Shown here in pieces: positions 43,511 through 55,183 of a stretch of DNA of 64,000 nucleotides. The stretch's first letter is position 1; each line of letters begins with the position of its first letter. The stretch is from the NCBI RefSeq assembly GCF_900105805.1, contig NZ_LT629788.1:4262501-4326500 (forward strand). Direction: 5' to 3'. Origin of the DNA: Pseudomonas moraviensis. Its GTDB lineage: Bacteria > Pseudomonadota > Gammaproteobacteria > Pseudomonadales > Pseudomonadaceae. A program made the position numbers and the translations under genes. A model generated the notes under the pieces. That model was not told the origin of the DNA. It ran no database searches and worked only from the letters and a program-made list of their open reading frames with translations.

Positions 43511-44782
43511 ATGAGCTATGTGATCGACCGACGCCTCAATGGCAAGAACAAGAGCACGGTGAACCGTCAGCGTTTTCTGCGGCGTTATCGTGACCACATC
43601 AAAAAGGCTGTCGAAGAGGCAGTCAGCCGGCGCTCCATTACCGATATGGAGCACGGGGAACAGATCAGTATTCCTGGCCGCGATATCGACGAGCCGGTGC
43701 TTCATCATGGACGCGGCGGCAAACAGACCGTGGTGCATCCCGGCAACAAGGAATTCACGGCCGGTGAACACATTGCGCGCCCACCCGGAGGCGGAGGTGG
43801 CCGCGGTCCGGGCAAGGCCGGCAATTCCGGCGAAGGCATGGACGAGTTCGTCTTCCAGATCACCCAGGAAGAATTTCTCGAATTCATGTTCGAAGACCTC
43901 GAACTGCCGAACCTGGTCAAACGCAATCTGACCGGCACCGACACGTTCAAAACCGTACGCGCCGGGATCAGCAACGAGGGTAATCCGTCACGGATCAACA
44001 TCATCCGCACCCTGCGCTCAGCTCACGCGCGTCGTATTGCCCTGTCCGGCAGCAGCCGCGCGAAACTGCGCGAGGCCAAGGAAGAGCTGGCGCGGCTCAA
44101 GCGCGAAGAGCCGGACAATTTCGGTGATATCCAGGAACTCGAGGCCGAAATCGAGAAACTCAGTGCACGGATCCACCGCGTGCCGTTTCTCGATACCTTC
44201 GACTTGAAATACAACCTGCTGGTCAAGCAACCGAACCCCAGCTCGAAAGCGGTGATGTTCTGCCTGATGGACGTTTCCGGCTCGATGACGCAAGCGACCA
44301 AGGATATCGCCAAGCGCTTTTTCATCCTGCTATATCTGTTCCTCAAGCGTAACTACGACAAGATCGACGTGGTGTTCATCCGCCACCACACCAGTGCCCG
44401 GGAAGTGGACGAAGAGGAGTTTTTCTACTCACGGGAAACCGGCGGCACCATCGTTTCCAGCGCCTTGAAGCTGATGCAGGAAATCATGGCCGAGCGCTAT
44501 CCAAGCAACGAGTGGAACATCTACGCCGCTCAAGCCTCCGACGGCGATAACTGGAACGACGACTCGCCGATCTGCCGTGACATTCTGATCAATCAGATCA
44601 TGCCGTTTGTGCAGTACTACACTTATGTGGAGATTACCCCACGCGAACATCAGGCCCTGTGGTACGAATACGAACGCATCGCCGAAGCCTTCTCTGACAC
44701 TTTTGCCCAGCAGCAACTGGTCTCGGCCGGAGATATCTATCCGGTCTTCCGTGAACTCTTCCAGCGCAGGTTAGTGACATGA
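43511..44782 (+). CDS. yeaH: YeaH/YhbH family protein (DUF444)
   Basis: 423-aa protein with a C-terminal VWA-like domain ([23 protein letters not shown]-like DxSxS). The N-terminus has [16 protein letters not shown]. It is always found with PrkA and SpoVR proteins and may act as its adaptor; role not established. It overlaps ycgB by 4 bp. Middle gene of the operon. Confidence 0.93.
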   Translation: MSYVIDRRLNGKNKSTVNRQRFLRRYRDHIKKAVEEAVSRRSITDMEHGEQISIPGRDIDEPVLHHGRGGKQTVVHPGNKEFTAGEHIARPPGGGGGRGPGKAGNSGEGMDEFVFQITQEEFLEFMFEDLELPNLVKRNLTGTDTFKTVRAGISNEGNPSRINIIRTLRSAHARRIALSGSSRAKLREAKEELARLKREEPDNFGDIQELEAEIEKLSARIHRVPFLDTFDLKYNLLVKQPNPSSKAVMFCLMDVSGSMTQATKDIAKRFFILLYLFLKRNYDKIDVVFIRHHTSAREVDEEEFFYSRETGGTIVSSALKLMQEIMAERYPSNEWNIYAAQASDGDNWNDDSPICRDILINQIMPFVQYYTYVEITPREHQALWYEYERIAEAFSDTFAQQQLVSAGDIYPVFRELFQRRLVT

Positions 44783-46341
44783 CCGCCAAAGAGCAGAAGC
44801 GCCAACCGATTTCCACCGGCTCCGAATGGACATTCGAGCTGATCCAGACCTACGACCGCGAAATCGCCCGGATCGCGGCCCGCTACGCACTGGATACCTA
44901 CCCCAACCAGATCGAAGTGATCACCGCCGAGCAGATGATGGATGCCTATGCTTCAGTGGGAATGCCGCTGGGCTATCACCACTGGTCCTATGGCAAGCAC
45001 TTCCTCAGCACCGAGAAATCCTACAGTCGCGGGCAGATGGGCCTGGCTTACGAGATCGTGATCAACTCCGATCCGTGCATCGCCTACCTGATGGAGGAGA
45101 ACACCATTTGCATGCAGGCGCTGGTGGTGGCTCATGCCTGCTACGGCCACAACAGTTTCTTCAAGGGCAACTACCTGTTCCGCACCTGGACCGACGCCAG
45201 TTCGATCATCGATTACCTGGTGTTCGCCAAGCAGTACATCATGCAGTGCGAAGAGCGCCATGGCATCGATGCGGTGGAAGATCTGCTCGACTCCTGTCAC
45301 GCGCTGATGAACTACGGTGTCGACCGCTACAAGCGTCCGTATCCGATTTCCGCCGAGGAAGAGCGCCGGCGCCAAAAGGATCGCGAAGAGCACATGCAGA
45401 AGCAGATCAATGATCTGTGGCGCACCATCCCCAAGGGTGCGGACAAATACAGCGACAAGGACAACGCCCGCTTTCCGGCCGAGCCGCAGGAAAACATCCT
45501 CTATTTCATCGAGAAGCATGCACCTCTGCTGGAGCCGTGGCAGCGTGAGATCGTGCGAATCGTGCGCAAGATCGCCCAGTATTTCTATCCGCAGCGCCAG
45601 ACCCAGGTGATGAACGAAGGCTGGGCAACGTTTTGGCATTACACGCTGATGAATGACCTGTATGACGAAGGCCTGGTCACTGATGGCTTCATGATGGAGT
45701 TCCTCACTTCGCACACCAGCGTGGTGTTCCAGCCGGGTTTCGACAGTCCGTACTACAGCGGTATCAACCCGTATGCGCTGGGCTTCGCCATGTACCGCGA
45801 CATTCGGCGCATGTGCGAAGAGCCAACCGAGGAAGACCGTCGCTGGTTCCCGGATATCGCCGGCTCCGACTGGCTGTCGACCATCAAGTTCGCCATGAGC
45901 AGTTTCAAGGACGAGAGTTTTATCCTGCAGTACCTGTCGCCCAAGGTGATCCGCGATCTGAAGCTCTTCAGCATCCTCGATGACGATCAGAAGGATGACC
46001 TGCTGGTGCCGGCCATTCATGACGAGGGTGGCTACCGCATCATCCGCGAAACCCTGGCTGCGCAGTACAACCTCGGCAATCGTGAACCCAACGTGCAGAT
46101 CTACAGCATCGACCGGCGCGGCGATCGCTCCCTGACCCTGCGCCACCAGCAACATGACCGCAAACCGCTGGGTGACTCCACCGATGAAGTGCTCAAGCAC
46201 TTGCACCGGCTATGGGGGTTCGACATTCATCTGGAAACCCTGCAGGGTGACCAGATCATGAAAACCCATCACGTGCCGCCACGCAGTGAGCACAGCGAAG
46301 GCGATTATGGCCGGCTCGATCTGGCCGTGATTCATCTTTGA
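44779..46341 (+). CDS. ycgB: SpoVR family protein YcgB
   Basis: 520-aa protein of the SpoVR/YcgB family, N-terminus resembling [13 protein letters not shown] and [20 protein letters not shown] in the middle. In Bacillus SpoVR is needed for spore cortex; in non-sporulating bacteria the role is unknown but the operon with prkA and yeaH is conserved. Starts within the yeaH stop (ATGA). Confidence 0.95.
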   Translation: MTAKEQKRQPISTGSEWTFELIQTYDREIARIAARYALDTYPNQIEVITAEQMMDAYASVGMPLGYHHWSYGKHFLSTEKSYSRGQMGLAYEIVINSDPCIAYLMEENTICMQALVVAHACYGHNSFFKGNYLFRTWTDASSIIDYLVFAKQYIMQCEERHGIDAVEDLLDSCHALMNYGVDRYKRPYPISAEEERRRQKDREEHMQKQINDLWRTIPKGADKYSDKDNARFPAEPQENILYFIEKHAPLLEPWQREIVRIVRKIAQYFYPQRQTQVMNEGWATFWHYTLMNDLYDEGLVTDGFMMEFLTSHTSVVFQPGFDSPYYSGINPYALGFAMYRDIRRMCEEPTEEDRRWFPDIAGSDWLSTIKFAMSSFKDESFILQYLSPKVIRDLKLFSILDDDQKDDLLVPAIHDEGGYRIIRETLAAQYNLGNREPNVQIYSIDRRGDRSLTLRHQQHDRKPLGDSTDEVLKHLHRLWGFDIHLETLQGDQIMKTHHVPPRSEHSEGDYGRLDLAVIHL

Positions 46342-46352
46342 TGCGGTTCTGG

Positions 46353-46405
46353 CCTCCGAACGTCTGACGCAAGGGTTATCCTGTCGGACTGACGGAGGTT
46401 TTTTT
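46353..46405 (+). promoter_or_regulatory. terminator-like stem overlapping cca ribosome binding site
   Basis: CCTCCG (46353-46358) can pair with CGGAGG (46393-46398), which is itself the Shine-Dalgarno of cca, followed by seven T (46399-46405) and then the ATG. The 34-nt loop makes it a weak but suggestive structure. Confidence 0.35.
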
Positions 46406-47635
46406 ATGCAGGTTTACAAGGTTGGCGGCGCGGTACGTGATCGCCTGTTGGGGTTGCCAGTCACTGACATCGACCGTGTCGTGGTCGGCGCCACTACTGA
46501 ACAGATGCTCGCCAAGGGATTTCGCCCGGTCGGCGCGGATTTTCCAGTGTTTCTGCACCCCAAAACCGGCGAGGAATATGCCCTCGCCCGCACGGAACGC
46601 AAGAGTGGCCGCGGCTACGGCGGCTTCACTTTCCATGCAAGTCCCGAAGTCACGCTGGAACAAGACCTGATTCGCCGCGACCTGACGATCAATGCCATGG
46701 CCGAAGACGATCAGCTCAACCTGACCGATCCGTATCATGGGCAGCGCGATCTTGAAGCGCGAATTCTCCGTCACGTTTCCCCGGCGTTCGCCGAAGATCC
46801 GCTGCGTGTACTGCGCGTTGCCCGTTTCGCCGCGCGCTATGCCGGACTGGGCTTCACGGTCGCGGACGAGACAATGGAGCTGATGCGTCAGCTCAGCGAG
46901 TCCGGGGAACTGCAGGCACTGACGGCCGAACGCAGCTGGAAGGAAATTTCCCGGGCGCTGATGGAAAACCACCCGCAGGTATTCGTCCAGGTGTTGCGCA
47001 ACTGCGGCGCCCTCAAAGTGCTGATGCCGGAGGTTGACGCCTTGTTCGGCGTACCGCAGCCGCAGGCCCATCACCCGGAAATCGACACAGGCCTGCACAC
47101 CCTGAGCGTGCTGGAACAATCAGCCCTGCACAGGCAACCGCTGACGGTGCGCTGGGCCTGCCTGCTGCATGACTTGGGCAAAGGCCTGACGCCAGAAGAG
47201 GAATGGCCTCGGCATATCGCTCATGAGCACACCGGGCTGAAGCTGATCAAAGCGGTCAACCAGCGCTTCAAGGCACCCAAGGATTGTCAGGAACTGGCTC
47301 TGCTGGTCGGCCAGTATCACACCCATGGGCACCGGGCTCTGGAGTTGAAGGCCTCCACATTGCTGGAGTTGCTGCAGAGCTTCGATGTCTATCGGCGGCC
47401 GCAGCGCTTCGAGGAGTTTATCGCTGCGTGCGAGATGGATGCTCGTGGCCGCAAAGGCCTGGAGCAGCGCAGTTATCCACAGGCGGAATATCTGCGTGGG
47501 GCGGCGAAGGCTGCGCGAGAAGTGGCGGTGCAGCCACTGCTGGAAATGGGCTTCAAGGGCCCTCAGTTGGGCGAAGCGCTGAAGCGTGAGCGGCTCAAAG
47601 CGTTAAAGACCTACAAAGAATCGGCGTCGGTTTAA
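46406..47635 (+). CDS. cca: multifunctional CCA tRNA nucleotidyltransferase
   Basis: Adds or repairs the 3' CCA of tRNAs (409 aa). The nucleotidyltransferase head has [20 protein letters not shown]. An HD domain, [18 protein letters not shown], in the C-terminal half supports the extra phosphohydrolase activities of the E. coli-type enzyme. It follows the stress operon but probably has its own promoter; a GGAGG lies 7 nt before the start. Confidence 0.96.
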   Translation: MQVYKVGGAVRDRLLGLPVTDIDRVVVGATTEQMLAKGFRPVGADFPVFLHPKTGEEYALARTERKSGRGYGGFTFHASPEVTLEQDLIRRDLTINAMAEDDQLNLTDPYHGQRDLEARILRHVSPAFAEDPLRVLRVARFAARYAGLGFTVADETMELMRQLSESGELQALTAERSWKEISRALMENHPQVFVQVLRNCGALKVLMPEVDALFGVPQPQAHHPEIDTGLHTLSVLEQSALHRQPLTVRWACLLHDLGKGLTPEEEWPRHIAHEHTGLKLIKAVNQRFKAPKDCQELALLVGQYHTHGHRALELKASTLLELLQSFDVYRRPQRFEEFIAACEMDARGRKGLEQRSYPQAEYLRGAAKAAREVAVQPLLEMGFKGPQLGEALKRERLKALKTYKESASV

Positions 47636-47639
47636 AAAG

Positions 47640-47707
47640 CATCGCGAGCAGGCTCACTCCTACAGGGGAATGCGTTCCAAAATGTAGGAGTGAGCCTGCT
47701 CGCGATG
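47640..47707. repeat. REP pair (inverted) between cca and folK
   Basis: CATCGCGAGCAGGCTCACTC... (47640-47664) and its reverse complement (47683-47707). It lies between the convergent cca and folK genes. Confidence 0.92.
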
Positions 47708-47718
47708 GCGCCCGTTGG

Positions 47719-48237
47719 TCAGCGCAAATCCGAAGGCGTGAGCTGCTCCCCCCGCCATTCGAACGCAACCGGCGCCAACACCTGATCAATCTGCGCCTCA
47801 GCCCACAACGTCGCAAAGCTCTTGCCCACACCCGGATGCACCCGCTGCGGCGCGATCAATGACAGCGGCCACAGCACGAAAGCGTTTTTCAGGATTTCCG
47901 CCCGCGGCAGAGTCAATCCGTCGAAATTACCCACCAGATCGCCATACAGCAGCACGTCGATATCCAGCGGCAACCCCTTGCGATCCGGTGCATAACGACC
48001 GTTATCCGCCTCGATGAATTTCAAGCGTCGATCCAGCTCCATCAATGGCAGATCGGTGTACGCCGAAACCACGAAATTGAAGAACGGCCCGCTCTTGATG
48101 CCCACCGGCTGGCTCTCGAACACCGCCGAACAACGGATATCCACCAGAAATTTCGCCAGCGCATCGAGACCGGCACGCAAATGGGTTTCCCGCTCGATAT
48201 TGCTACCGAGCCCGAGATAGACCTGAGTCAGCGACAT
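47719..48237 (-). CDS. folK: HPPK, 6-hydroxymethyl-7,8-dihydropterin pyrophosphokinase FolK
   Basis: Folate synthesis enzyme (172 aa) that pyrophosphorylates hydroxymethyldihydropterin. The N-terminal YLGLGSNIERETHLRAG and the DRKGLPLDIDVLLYGD motif (two Asp binding Mg) are clear. It overlaps folB by 10 nt on the minus strand, so the pair works in one operon. Confidence 0.96.
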   Translation of the reverse strand: MSLTQVYLGLGSNIERETHLRAGLDALAKFLVDIRCSAVFESQPVGIKSGPFFNFVVSAYTDLPLMELDRRLKFIEADNGRYAPDRKGLPLDIDVLLYGDLVGNFDGLTLPRAEILKNAFVLWPLSLIAPQRVHPGVGKSFATLWAEAQIDQVLAPVAFEWRGEQLTPSDLR

Positions 48238-48584
48238 CCGCGCTCGATCTCCACACCCACACCGCCCTTGGCTGCCGGCACGGCGCCCGGCTTGGTCAGT
48301 TTCAGTCGTACCCAGGTGATGTTGAATTCGGCCATGAGCACTTCAACCAGACGCTCGGCAAAGGTCTCGACCAGTTGGAACTGCGCCTGCTCGGCAAAAG
48401 CCTGGATCCGCGTGGAAACGCTGGCGTAATCGAGCGCCAGGGTCAGGTCGTCACCAGCGGCGGCCGGGCGATTGTCCCAGGCGAAGCTCAGATCAAGACG
48501 CAGGCACTGACGGATGCCGCGCTCCCAGTCGTAGGCACCGATCACGGTGTCGACTTCCAGGCCCTCGATAAACACTCTGTCCAA
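48228..48584 (-). CDS. folB: dihydroneopterin aldolase FolB
   Basis: Splits dihydroneopterin to hydroxymethyldihydropterin and glycolaldehyde, the step before FolK. 118 aa. [21 protein letters not shown] and the [18 protein letters not shown] block mark the family. I begin at the TTG at 48584 because GGAG lies 8 nt upstream of it; an upstream TTG at 48608 is in frame but not conserved. The gene is divergent from plsY. Confidence 0.93.
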   Translation of the reverse strand: MDRVFIEGLEVDTVIGAYDWERGIRQCLRLDLSFAWDNRPAAAGDDLTLALDYASVSTRIQAFAEQAQFQLVETFAERLVEVLMAEFNITWVRLKLTKPGAVPAAKGGVGVEIERGCR

Positions 48585-48658
48585 GCACTTTTCTCCGCTG
48601 CACGACAAGGGCGCGATGCGCCGTTAGAATCAGGGCGTCCTCGCCCGGAATAGTTAGC

Positions 48659-49228
48659 ATGTTTTGGTTACTGGCGATTCTCGCCTACCTGCTCGGCTCG
48701 CTGTCCTTCGCCATTTTGCTCAGCCGCCTGACCGGAAACCCGGATCCGCGAATGAGTGGCTCGGGTAATGCCGGCGCCACCAACATGCTGCGCTTGGCCG
48801 GTCGCAAACTGGCGATCCTGACCCTGCTCGGTGATCTGTGCAAAGGCCTGCTGCCGGTGCTGATCGCATCGAGCGCGGGCCTCTCGCTGCAGGATCAGGC
48901 GTGGATTGGCGTGTGCGCCGTGATCGGTCACCTGTTCCCGCTGTACTTCCGCTTTCGTGGCGGCAAAGGCGTCGCCACTGCCGCCGGCATGTTGCTCGGC
49001 CTGTATCCACCCGCCGCGCTGCTGGCGGTGTGCGCCTGGCTGCTGACGTTCTACCTGACTCGCACCAGTTCGCTGGCAGCGCTGATTGCCACGCCGTTGA
49101 CCCTGCCGCTGCTGGCCTGGCAGGAACCGGAGGCCTTGTTGCCAATGAGCGCGCTGACCTTGCTGATTGTCTGGCGTCATCGCGGCAATCTACGCGACCT
49201 GTTTGCCGGGCGCGAACGGCATTTTTGA
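48659..49228 (+). CDS. plsY: glycerol-3-phosphate acyltransferase PlsY
   Basis: Integral membrane acyltransferase (189 aa) that uses acyl-phosphate to acylate glycerol-3-phosphate, the first step of phospholipid synthesis. About five hydrophobic helices. The conserved [16 protein letters not shown] and [14 protein letters not shown] motifs are intact. It is divergent from folB and convergent with tsaD; a perfect palindrome covers its stop codon. Confidence 0.95.
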   Translation: MFWLLAILAYLLGSLSFAILLSRLTGNPDPRMSGSGNAGATNMLRLAGRKLAILTLLGDLCKGLLPVLIASSAGLSLQDQAWIGVCAVIGHLFPLYFRFRGGKGVATAAGMLLGLYPPAALLAVCAWLLTFYLTRTSSLAALIATPLTLPLLAWQEPEALLPMSALTLLIVWRHRGNLRDLFAGRERHF

Positions 49229-49240
49229 ATGCCGTTCGCG
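49211..49240. terminator. perfect palindrome at the plsY stop codon
   Basis: CGCGAACGGCATT (49211-49223) and AATGCCGTTCGCG (49228-49240) are exact complements around a 4-nt loop; the plsY TGA lies inside. It is between convergent genes and may act as a weak terminator on both strands, but it lacks a proper T-run. Confidence 0.5.
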
Positions 49241-49251
49241 AGCATCGCTGA

Positions 49252-50277
49252 TCACAATGCCGACAACTGCTCCATCGGCCAGCGCGCCTGCACGGTGATG
49301 GCCAGACTTTCCTGCTGACCGGCCTTGAGGCGCTGGCATCCGGCAAACGCAATCATCGCGCCATTGTCGGTGCAGAACTCGGGACGCGCGTAGAACACAT
49401 CGCCCTTCATATCGCCGAGCATCTTTTCCAGGGAAATCCGCAACGCCTTGTTGGCGCTGACGCCGCCGGCAATCACCAGCCGCTTCATGCCCGCCTGTTT
49501 CAGGGCGCGCTTGCACTTGATGGTCAAAGTCTCCACTACGGCCTGCTGGAACGCCAGCGCGATGTCGCAACGGGCTTGTTCGCCGTCGTCCCCGGCGCTG
49601 ACGCATTGCTGCCAGGTGTTGAGGGCGAAGGTTTTCAGGCCGCTGAAGCTGAAATCCAGCCCCGGACGATCACACATCGGACGCGGGAAGGTAAAACGTC
49701 CTGCGACGCCCTTCTCGGCCAGCTTGGCGATTTCCGGCCCGCCGGGATAATTGAGGCCCATCATCTTCGCGGTCTTGTCGAACGCTTCGCCGGCCGCATC
49801 GTCGAGTGTCTCGCCAAGCAGGCTGTATTGGCCGATGCCGTCGACCTGGACCAGCTGCGTATGACCACCGGAAACCAACAAAGCGACGAACGGGAATTCC
49901 GGCGGTTTCGGCTCCAGCATCGGTGCCAGCAGGTGGCCTTCCATGTGGTGCACGCCAAGCGCCGGAATGCCCCAGGCAAACGCCAGCGCCTGCGCGCAGG
50001 ATGCACCGACCAGCAGCGCGCCGACCAGGCCAGGACCCGCGGTATAGGCGATTGCGTCGATCTCGGTCGGCACGCAGTCGGCTTCGGCCAACACCTGACG
50101 GATCAAGGGCAGCATGCGTTTGACGTGGTCACGCGAAGCCAGCTCCGGCACCACACCGCCATAGACGCGGTGCAGGTCGATCTGACTGAACAGCGCATCG
50201 GCCAGCAGGCCGCGCTCGCTGTCATACAATGCGACGCCGGTTTCGTCGCAGGAGGTTTCTAATCCCAGTACTAGCAT
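49252..50277 (-). CDS. tsaD: tRNA threonylcarbamoyladenosine synthase subunit TsaD
   Basis: Transfers the threonylcarbamoyl group to A37 of ANN-decoding tRNAs with TsaB and TsaE. 341 aa. The ASKHA fold N-terminus [16 protein letters not shown] is present and metal ligands H111 and H115 are in [20 protein letters not shown] follows. It is divergent from rpsU across about 200 bp. Confidence 0.97.
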   Translation of the reverse strand: MLVLGLETSCDETGVALYDSERGLLADALFSQIDLHRVYGGVVPELASRDHVKRMLPLIRQVLAEADCVPTEIDAIAYTAGPGLVGALLVGASCAQALAFAWGIPALGVHHMEGHLLAPMLEPKPPEFPFVALLVSGGHTQLVQVDGIGQYSLLGETLDDAAGEAFDKTAKMMGLNYPGGPEIAKLAEKGVAGRFTFPRPMCDRPGLDFSFSGLKTFALNTWQQCVSAGDDGEQARCDIALAFQQAVVETLTIKCKRALKQAGMKRLVIAGGVSANKALRISLEKMLGDMKGDVFYARPEFCTDNGAMIAFAGCQRLKAGQQESLAITVQARWPMEQLSAL

Positions 50278-50364
50278 GGGTTTGCGCCTTGTTTAGGCTG
50301 AATTCGAAGGCGCGCATAATAGTCGCCACGTGATGCCCCGACCAGCGGTTTTCGATCAGAGGCT

Positions 50365-50393
50365 TTGCATTCCGAGCGATGAGGGGTTAACAT
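50365..50393 (+). promoter_or_regulatory. candidate sigma-70 promoter of rpsU
   Basis: TTGCAT (50365-50370) and TAACAT (50388-50393) are spaced by 17 nt, about 85 nt before the rpsU start. Neither hexamer is perfect (3 of 6 and 4 of 6 to consensus), so this is a candidate only. Confidence 0.4.
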
Positions 50394-50476
50394 CCGCAAC
50401 CCTTAAAAACCGACGTCTTCAAGTGCTCTTTTGCCGCGAGGATGTTGACCCCGGTAATGAATGAAGGTAGCTCTGG

Positions 50477-50692
50477 ATGCCAGCCGTCAAAGTAAAAGAG
50501 AACGAACCCTTCGACGTAGCTCTGCGTCGTTTCAAGCGCTCCTGCGAAAAAGCCGGTGTACTGGCTGAAGTTCGTAGCCGCGAATTTTACGAGAAGCCAA
50601 CTTCTGAGCGTAAGCGCAAGGCAGCAGCCGCTGTTAAGCGTCACGCCAAGAAAGTTCAGCGCGAACAGCGCCGCGCCGTTCGTCTGTACTAA
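50477..50692 (+). CDS. rpsU: 30S ribosomal protein S21
   Basis: Small basic ribosomal protein (71 aa) beside the anti-Shine-Dalgarno in the 30S subunit. [24 protein letters not shown] and [19 protein letters not shown] are typical. First of the macromolecular synthesis genes rpsU, dnaG, rpoD. A GC stem (AGCCCGGC at 50725-50732 with GCCGGGCT at 50738-50745) follows without a clean T-run, perhaps a processing or partial termination site. Confidence 0.97.
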
Positions 50693-51178
50693 TACACAGA
50701 CGTTCGTAGCAAGCTTCTTGCCTAAGCCCGGCCCTCAGCCGGGCTAATGGCATTTGCGTAAAACGCTTGATGCTTCACCGTCGACGCCGCCGATGCGACC
50801 GAGACAAATCTGCTTCACCGCGTCAGGCCTGGCTCTTTTGCCAGCGGTGCACGTCTTTTCTGACGAGCCTTTCAAGGCTACTGACGAGCACACCCACTGA
50901 TTCCTCTTACGACGATCAGCCCAAGGCACCTGCATGCGTGCCCGCTTTATTGAGCTATCCGAGGCCGACAACCGGCCGTCAGCGGATTCAGCGCAACACT
51001 TTCAAATAGTCGAAGACTGATAGGTACTAACGTCAGTGGATTTTCGGCAGATACACTTCCCGACAGCGATCACGCAGACGACACCGGTCGAGCCGCACTT
51101 TTTGTGCGTTTCCAACAATGGCCCGCGTCCGACAGCCTGGCGCAACGGATTTATTGCAGCGCAGACGACGAGAATGCC
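50693..51178 (+). other. long untranslated gap between rpsU and dnaG
   Basis: 486 nt without a convincing gene. Besides the GC stem just after rpsU, short hairpins such as AGCCTT-TC-AAGGCT (50866-50879), GGCCG/CGGCC (near 50962-50977) and GCACTTTTTGTGC (near 51095-51108) occur. The words TGCTTCACCG (near 50770 and 50811) and TGACGAGC (near 50861 and 50882) are repeated. The last part presumably forms the 5' leader of dnaG. Confidence 0.4.
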
Positions 51179-53143
51179 ATGGCCGGGCTGATTCCCCAGA
51201 GCTTCATTGACGACCTGCTGAACCGCACCGACATCGTCGACGTGGTCAGCTCGCGCGTGCAATTGAAGAAGGCCGGCAAGAACTACACCGCCTGCTGCCC
51301 GTTCCATAAAGAGAAAACCCCGTCATTCAGCGTCAGCCCCGACAAGCAGTTCTATTACTGCTTCGGCTGCGGCGCTGGCGGCAACGCCCTCGGCTTTCTC
51401 ATGGATCACGACAACCTGGATTTCCCCCAGGCCGTCGAAGATCTGGCCAAAGCCGCCGGCATGGAAATCCCCCGCGAAGAAAGCGGCCGCGAGCGCAAGC
51501 CGCGCCAGCCGACCGATTCGCCGCTGTACCCGCTGCTCACCGCCGCCGCTGACTTCTATCGGCAAGCGCTCAAGAGTCATCCATCGCGCAAGGCTGCAGT
51601 GGATTACCTAAAGGGTCGCGGCCTGACCGGCGAGATCGCCCGGGATTTCGGCCTCGGTTTTGCGCCTCCGGGCTGGGACAATCTGCTCAAGCATCTGAGC
51701 AGCGACACCCTGCAACAGAAGGCCATGATCGAAGCCGGCCTGCTGATCGAGAACGCCGAAACCGGCAAACGCTATGATCGCTTCCGCGATCGCGTGATGT
51801 TCCCGATCCGCGACACCCGGGGACGGATCATTGCCTTCGGCGGTCGCGTACTGGGCGACGACAAGCCCAAGTACCTGAACTCACCGGAAACCCCGGTATT
51901 CCATAAAGGCCAGGAACTCTACGGCCTCTATGAAGCGCGCAAGAACAATCGCAACCTCGATGAAATCATCGTCGTCGAAGGCTATATGGACGTCATCGCC
52001 CTCGCCCAGCAAGGCTTGCGCAATGCCGTCGCCACGCTGGGTACCGCGACCAGTGAAGAACATTTGAAGCGCCTGTTCCGCGTCGTTCCGAACGTATTGT
52101 TCTGCTTCGACGGCGACCAGGCCGGGCGCAACGCCGCGTGGCGCGCACTGGAGGCGACCCTGCCGTGCCTGCAGGACGGTCGCCGCGCACGATTCCTGTT
52201 TCTGCCCGAAGGCGAAGACCCGGATACCCTGGTGCGCGCCGAAGGCACCGACGCTTTCAAGGCGCGCATCAATCAGCACGCGCAGCCGCTGGCCGATTAT
52301 TTTTTCCAGCAACTGACCGAAGAAGCCGATCCGCGCTCCCTCGAGGGCAAGGCGCACATGGCCACCCTCGCTGCGCCGCTGATCGACAAGGTGCCGGGCG
52401 CAAACCTGCGCATTCTCATGCGTCAGCGCCTGACCGAGATCACCGGCCTGAGCAGCGAGACCGTCAGCCAATTGGTCCAGAGTGCACCGCAGGAAGCACC
52501 GCCCGCCTATGATCCGGGCATCGATTACGACGCCATGCCGGATTACAGCGACTACCATCAGCCGCAGGCACAGGACATGTATGTGCCGCAGCAGGAATGG
52601 ACGCCGAAGAAACCCGGCGCCGGCGGCAAGAAGTGGGACAAGAAACCGTGGGACAAGAATGGCAAGCGTGGCGGCGACCGTGAACCGCAGCGCCCGCGCA
52701 CGCCGATTGGCGTTGAATCGCCAACCCTGACGGCCCTTAGAACATTGCTCCATCATCCGCAACTGGCCAAGCGCGTGGAAGACGCCGGGCACATTGCCGA
52801 TGAAAATCAGACCAACGCCCAACTGCTTGTGGCGCTGCTCGAAGCCGTGCAGAAGAATCCCAAGCTAAACTCATTTCAGTTGATCGCGCGATGGCACGGT
52901 ACTGAACAGGGTCGTTTGCTCAAGGCACTGGCAGAAAAGGAATGGCTGATTGACGGAGATAACCTTGAACAACAGTTTTTCGACACCATTACTAGCTTGT
53001 CAGCCCGCCAACGCGAGCGAAATCTCGAACAGTTACTCAGGAAAGCGCGGCAAAGCGAACTGAGCGTCGAAGAGAAAAATCAACTGCGCGACCTTTTAAG
53101 TCGCAATGTTTCCGCATCAAACCCGACCTCAACTGGCGCGTGA
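51179..53143 (+). CDS. dnaG: DNA primase DnaG
   Basis: Makes RNA primers at the replication fork. 654 aa. The N-terminal zinc-binding set is C40, H43, C61 and C64 (YTACCPFHKEKTPSF, YYCFGCGAGGNA). The TOPRIM catalytic core follows (VVEGYMDVIALAQQG, CFDGDQAGRNAAWRAL), then a linker rich in Pro/Lys (residues 475-530) and the C-terminal DnaB-binding domain. The start at 51179 (MAGLIPQSFIDDL) is set by homology. rpoD follows after 67 nt. Confidence 0.96.
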   Translation: MAGLIPQSFIDDLLNRTDIVDVVSSRVQLKKAGKNYTACCPFHKEKTPSFSVSPDKQFYYCFGCGAGGNALGFLMDHDNLDFPQAVEDLAKAAGMEIPREESGRERKPRQPTDSPLYPLLTAAADFYRQALKSHPSRKAAVDYLKGRGLTGEIARDFGLGFAPPGWDNLLKHLSSDTLQQKAMIEAGLLIENAETGKRYDRFRDRVMFPIRDTRGRIIAFGGRVLGDDKPKYLNSPETPVFHKGQELYGLYEARKNNRNLDEIIVVEGYMDVIALAQQGLRNAVATLGTATSEEHLKRLFRVVPNVLFCFDGDQAGRNAAWRALEATLPCLQDGRRARFLFLPEGEDPDTLVRAEGTDAFKARINQHAQPLADYFFQQLTEEADPRSLEGKAHMATLAAPLIDKVPGANLRILMRQRLTEITGLSSETVSQLVQSAPQEAPPAYDPGIDYDAMPDYSDYHQPQAQDMYVPQQEWTPKKPGAGGKKWDKKPWDKNGKRGGDREPQRPRTPIGVESPTLTALRTLLHHPQLAKRVEDAGHIADENQTNAQLLVALLEAVQKNPKLNSFQLIARWHGTEQGRLLKALAEKEWLIDGDNLEQQFFDTITSLSARQRERNLEQLLRKARQSELSVEEKNQLRDLLSRNVSASNPTSTGA

Positions 53144-53157
53144 GGTCATAGCTCAGG

Positions 53158-53163
53158 TATAAT
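53158..53163 (+). promoter_or_regulatory. perfect -10 hexamer upstream of rpoD
   Basis: TATAAT at 53158-53163, 48 nt before the rpoD ATG. No good -35 at the right spacing, so the sequence may be used with an activator or may be chance. Confidence 0.35.
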
Positions 53164-53210
53164 CCTCGGCTTGTTTTTTGCCCGCCAAGACCTTCAGTGG
53201 ATAGGGTGTT

Positions 53211-55058
<1,848 letters not shown>

Positions 55059-55064
55059 TACCAG

Positions 55065-55090
55065 AACCCCCGGCCCAGGCCGGGGGTTTT
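55065..55090 (+). terminator. rpoD terminator
   Basis: AACCCCCGGCC (55065-55075) pairs with GGCCGGGGGTT (55078-55088) followed by TT, a compact GC stem right after the rpoD stop. Confidence 0.9.
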
Positions 55091-55183
55091 GTTTCATGGC
55101 AGATTAAATTCCCCGCTCCACCCTCCCCGCCCCATACCCCGTCTACACTCGAAACAATCCCCCCAAGCCCCGACGAGAGCGTT

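Noticed and set aside
48585..48608. Extension of FolB to 126 aa from an upstream TTG
   Set aside because: GGAG lies inside this stretch, at the right distance for the downstream TTG; the extension is not conserved.
50767..51009. 80-codon frame between rpsU and dnaG
   Set aside because: Low-complexity arginine-rich product with no RBS; more likely chance than a gene.
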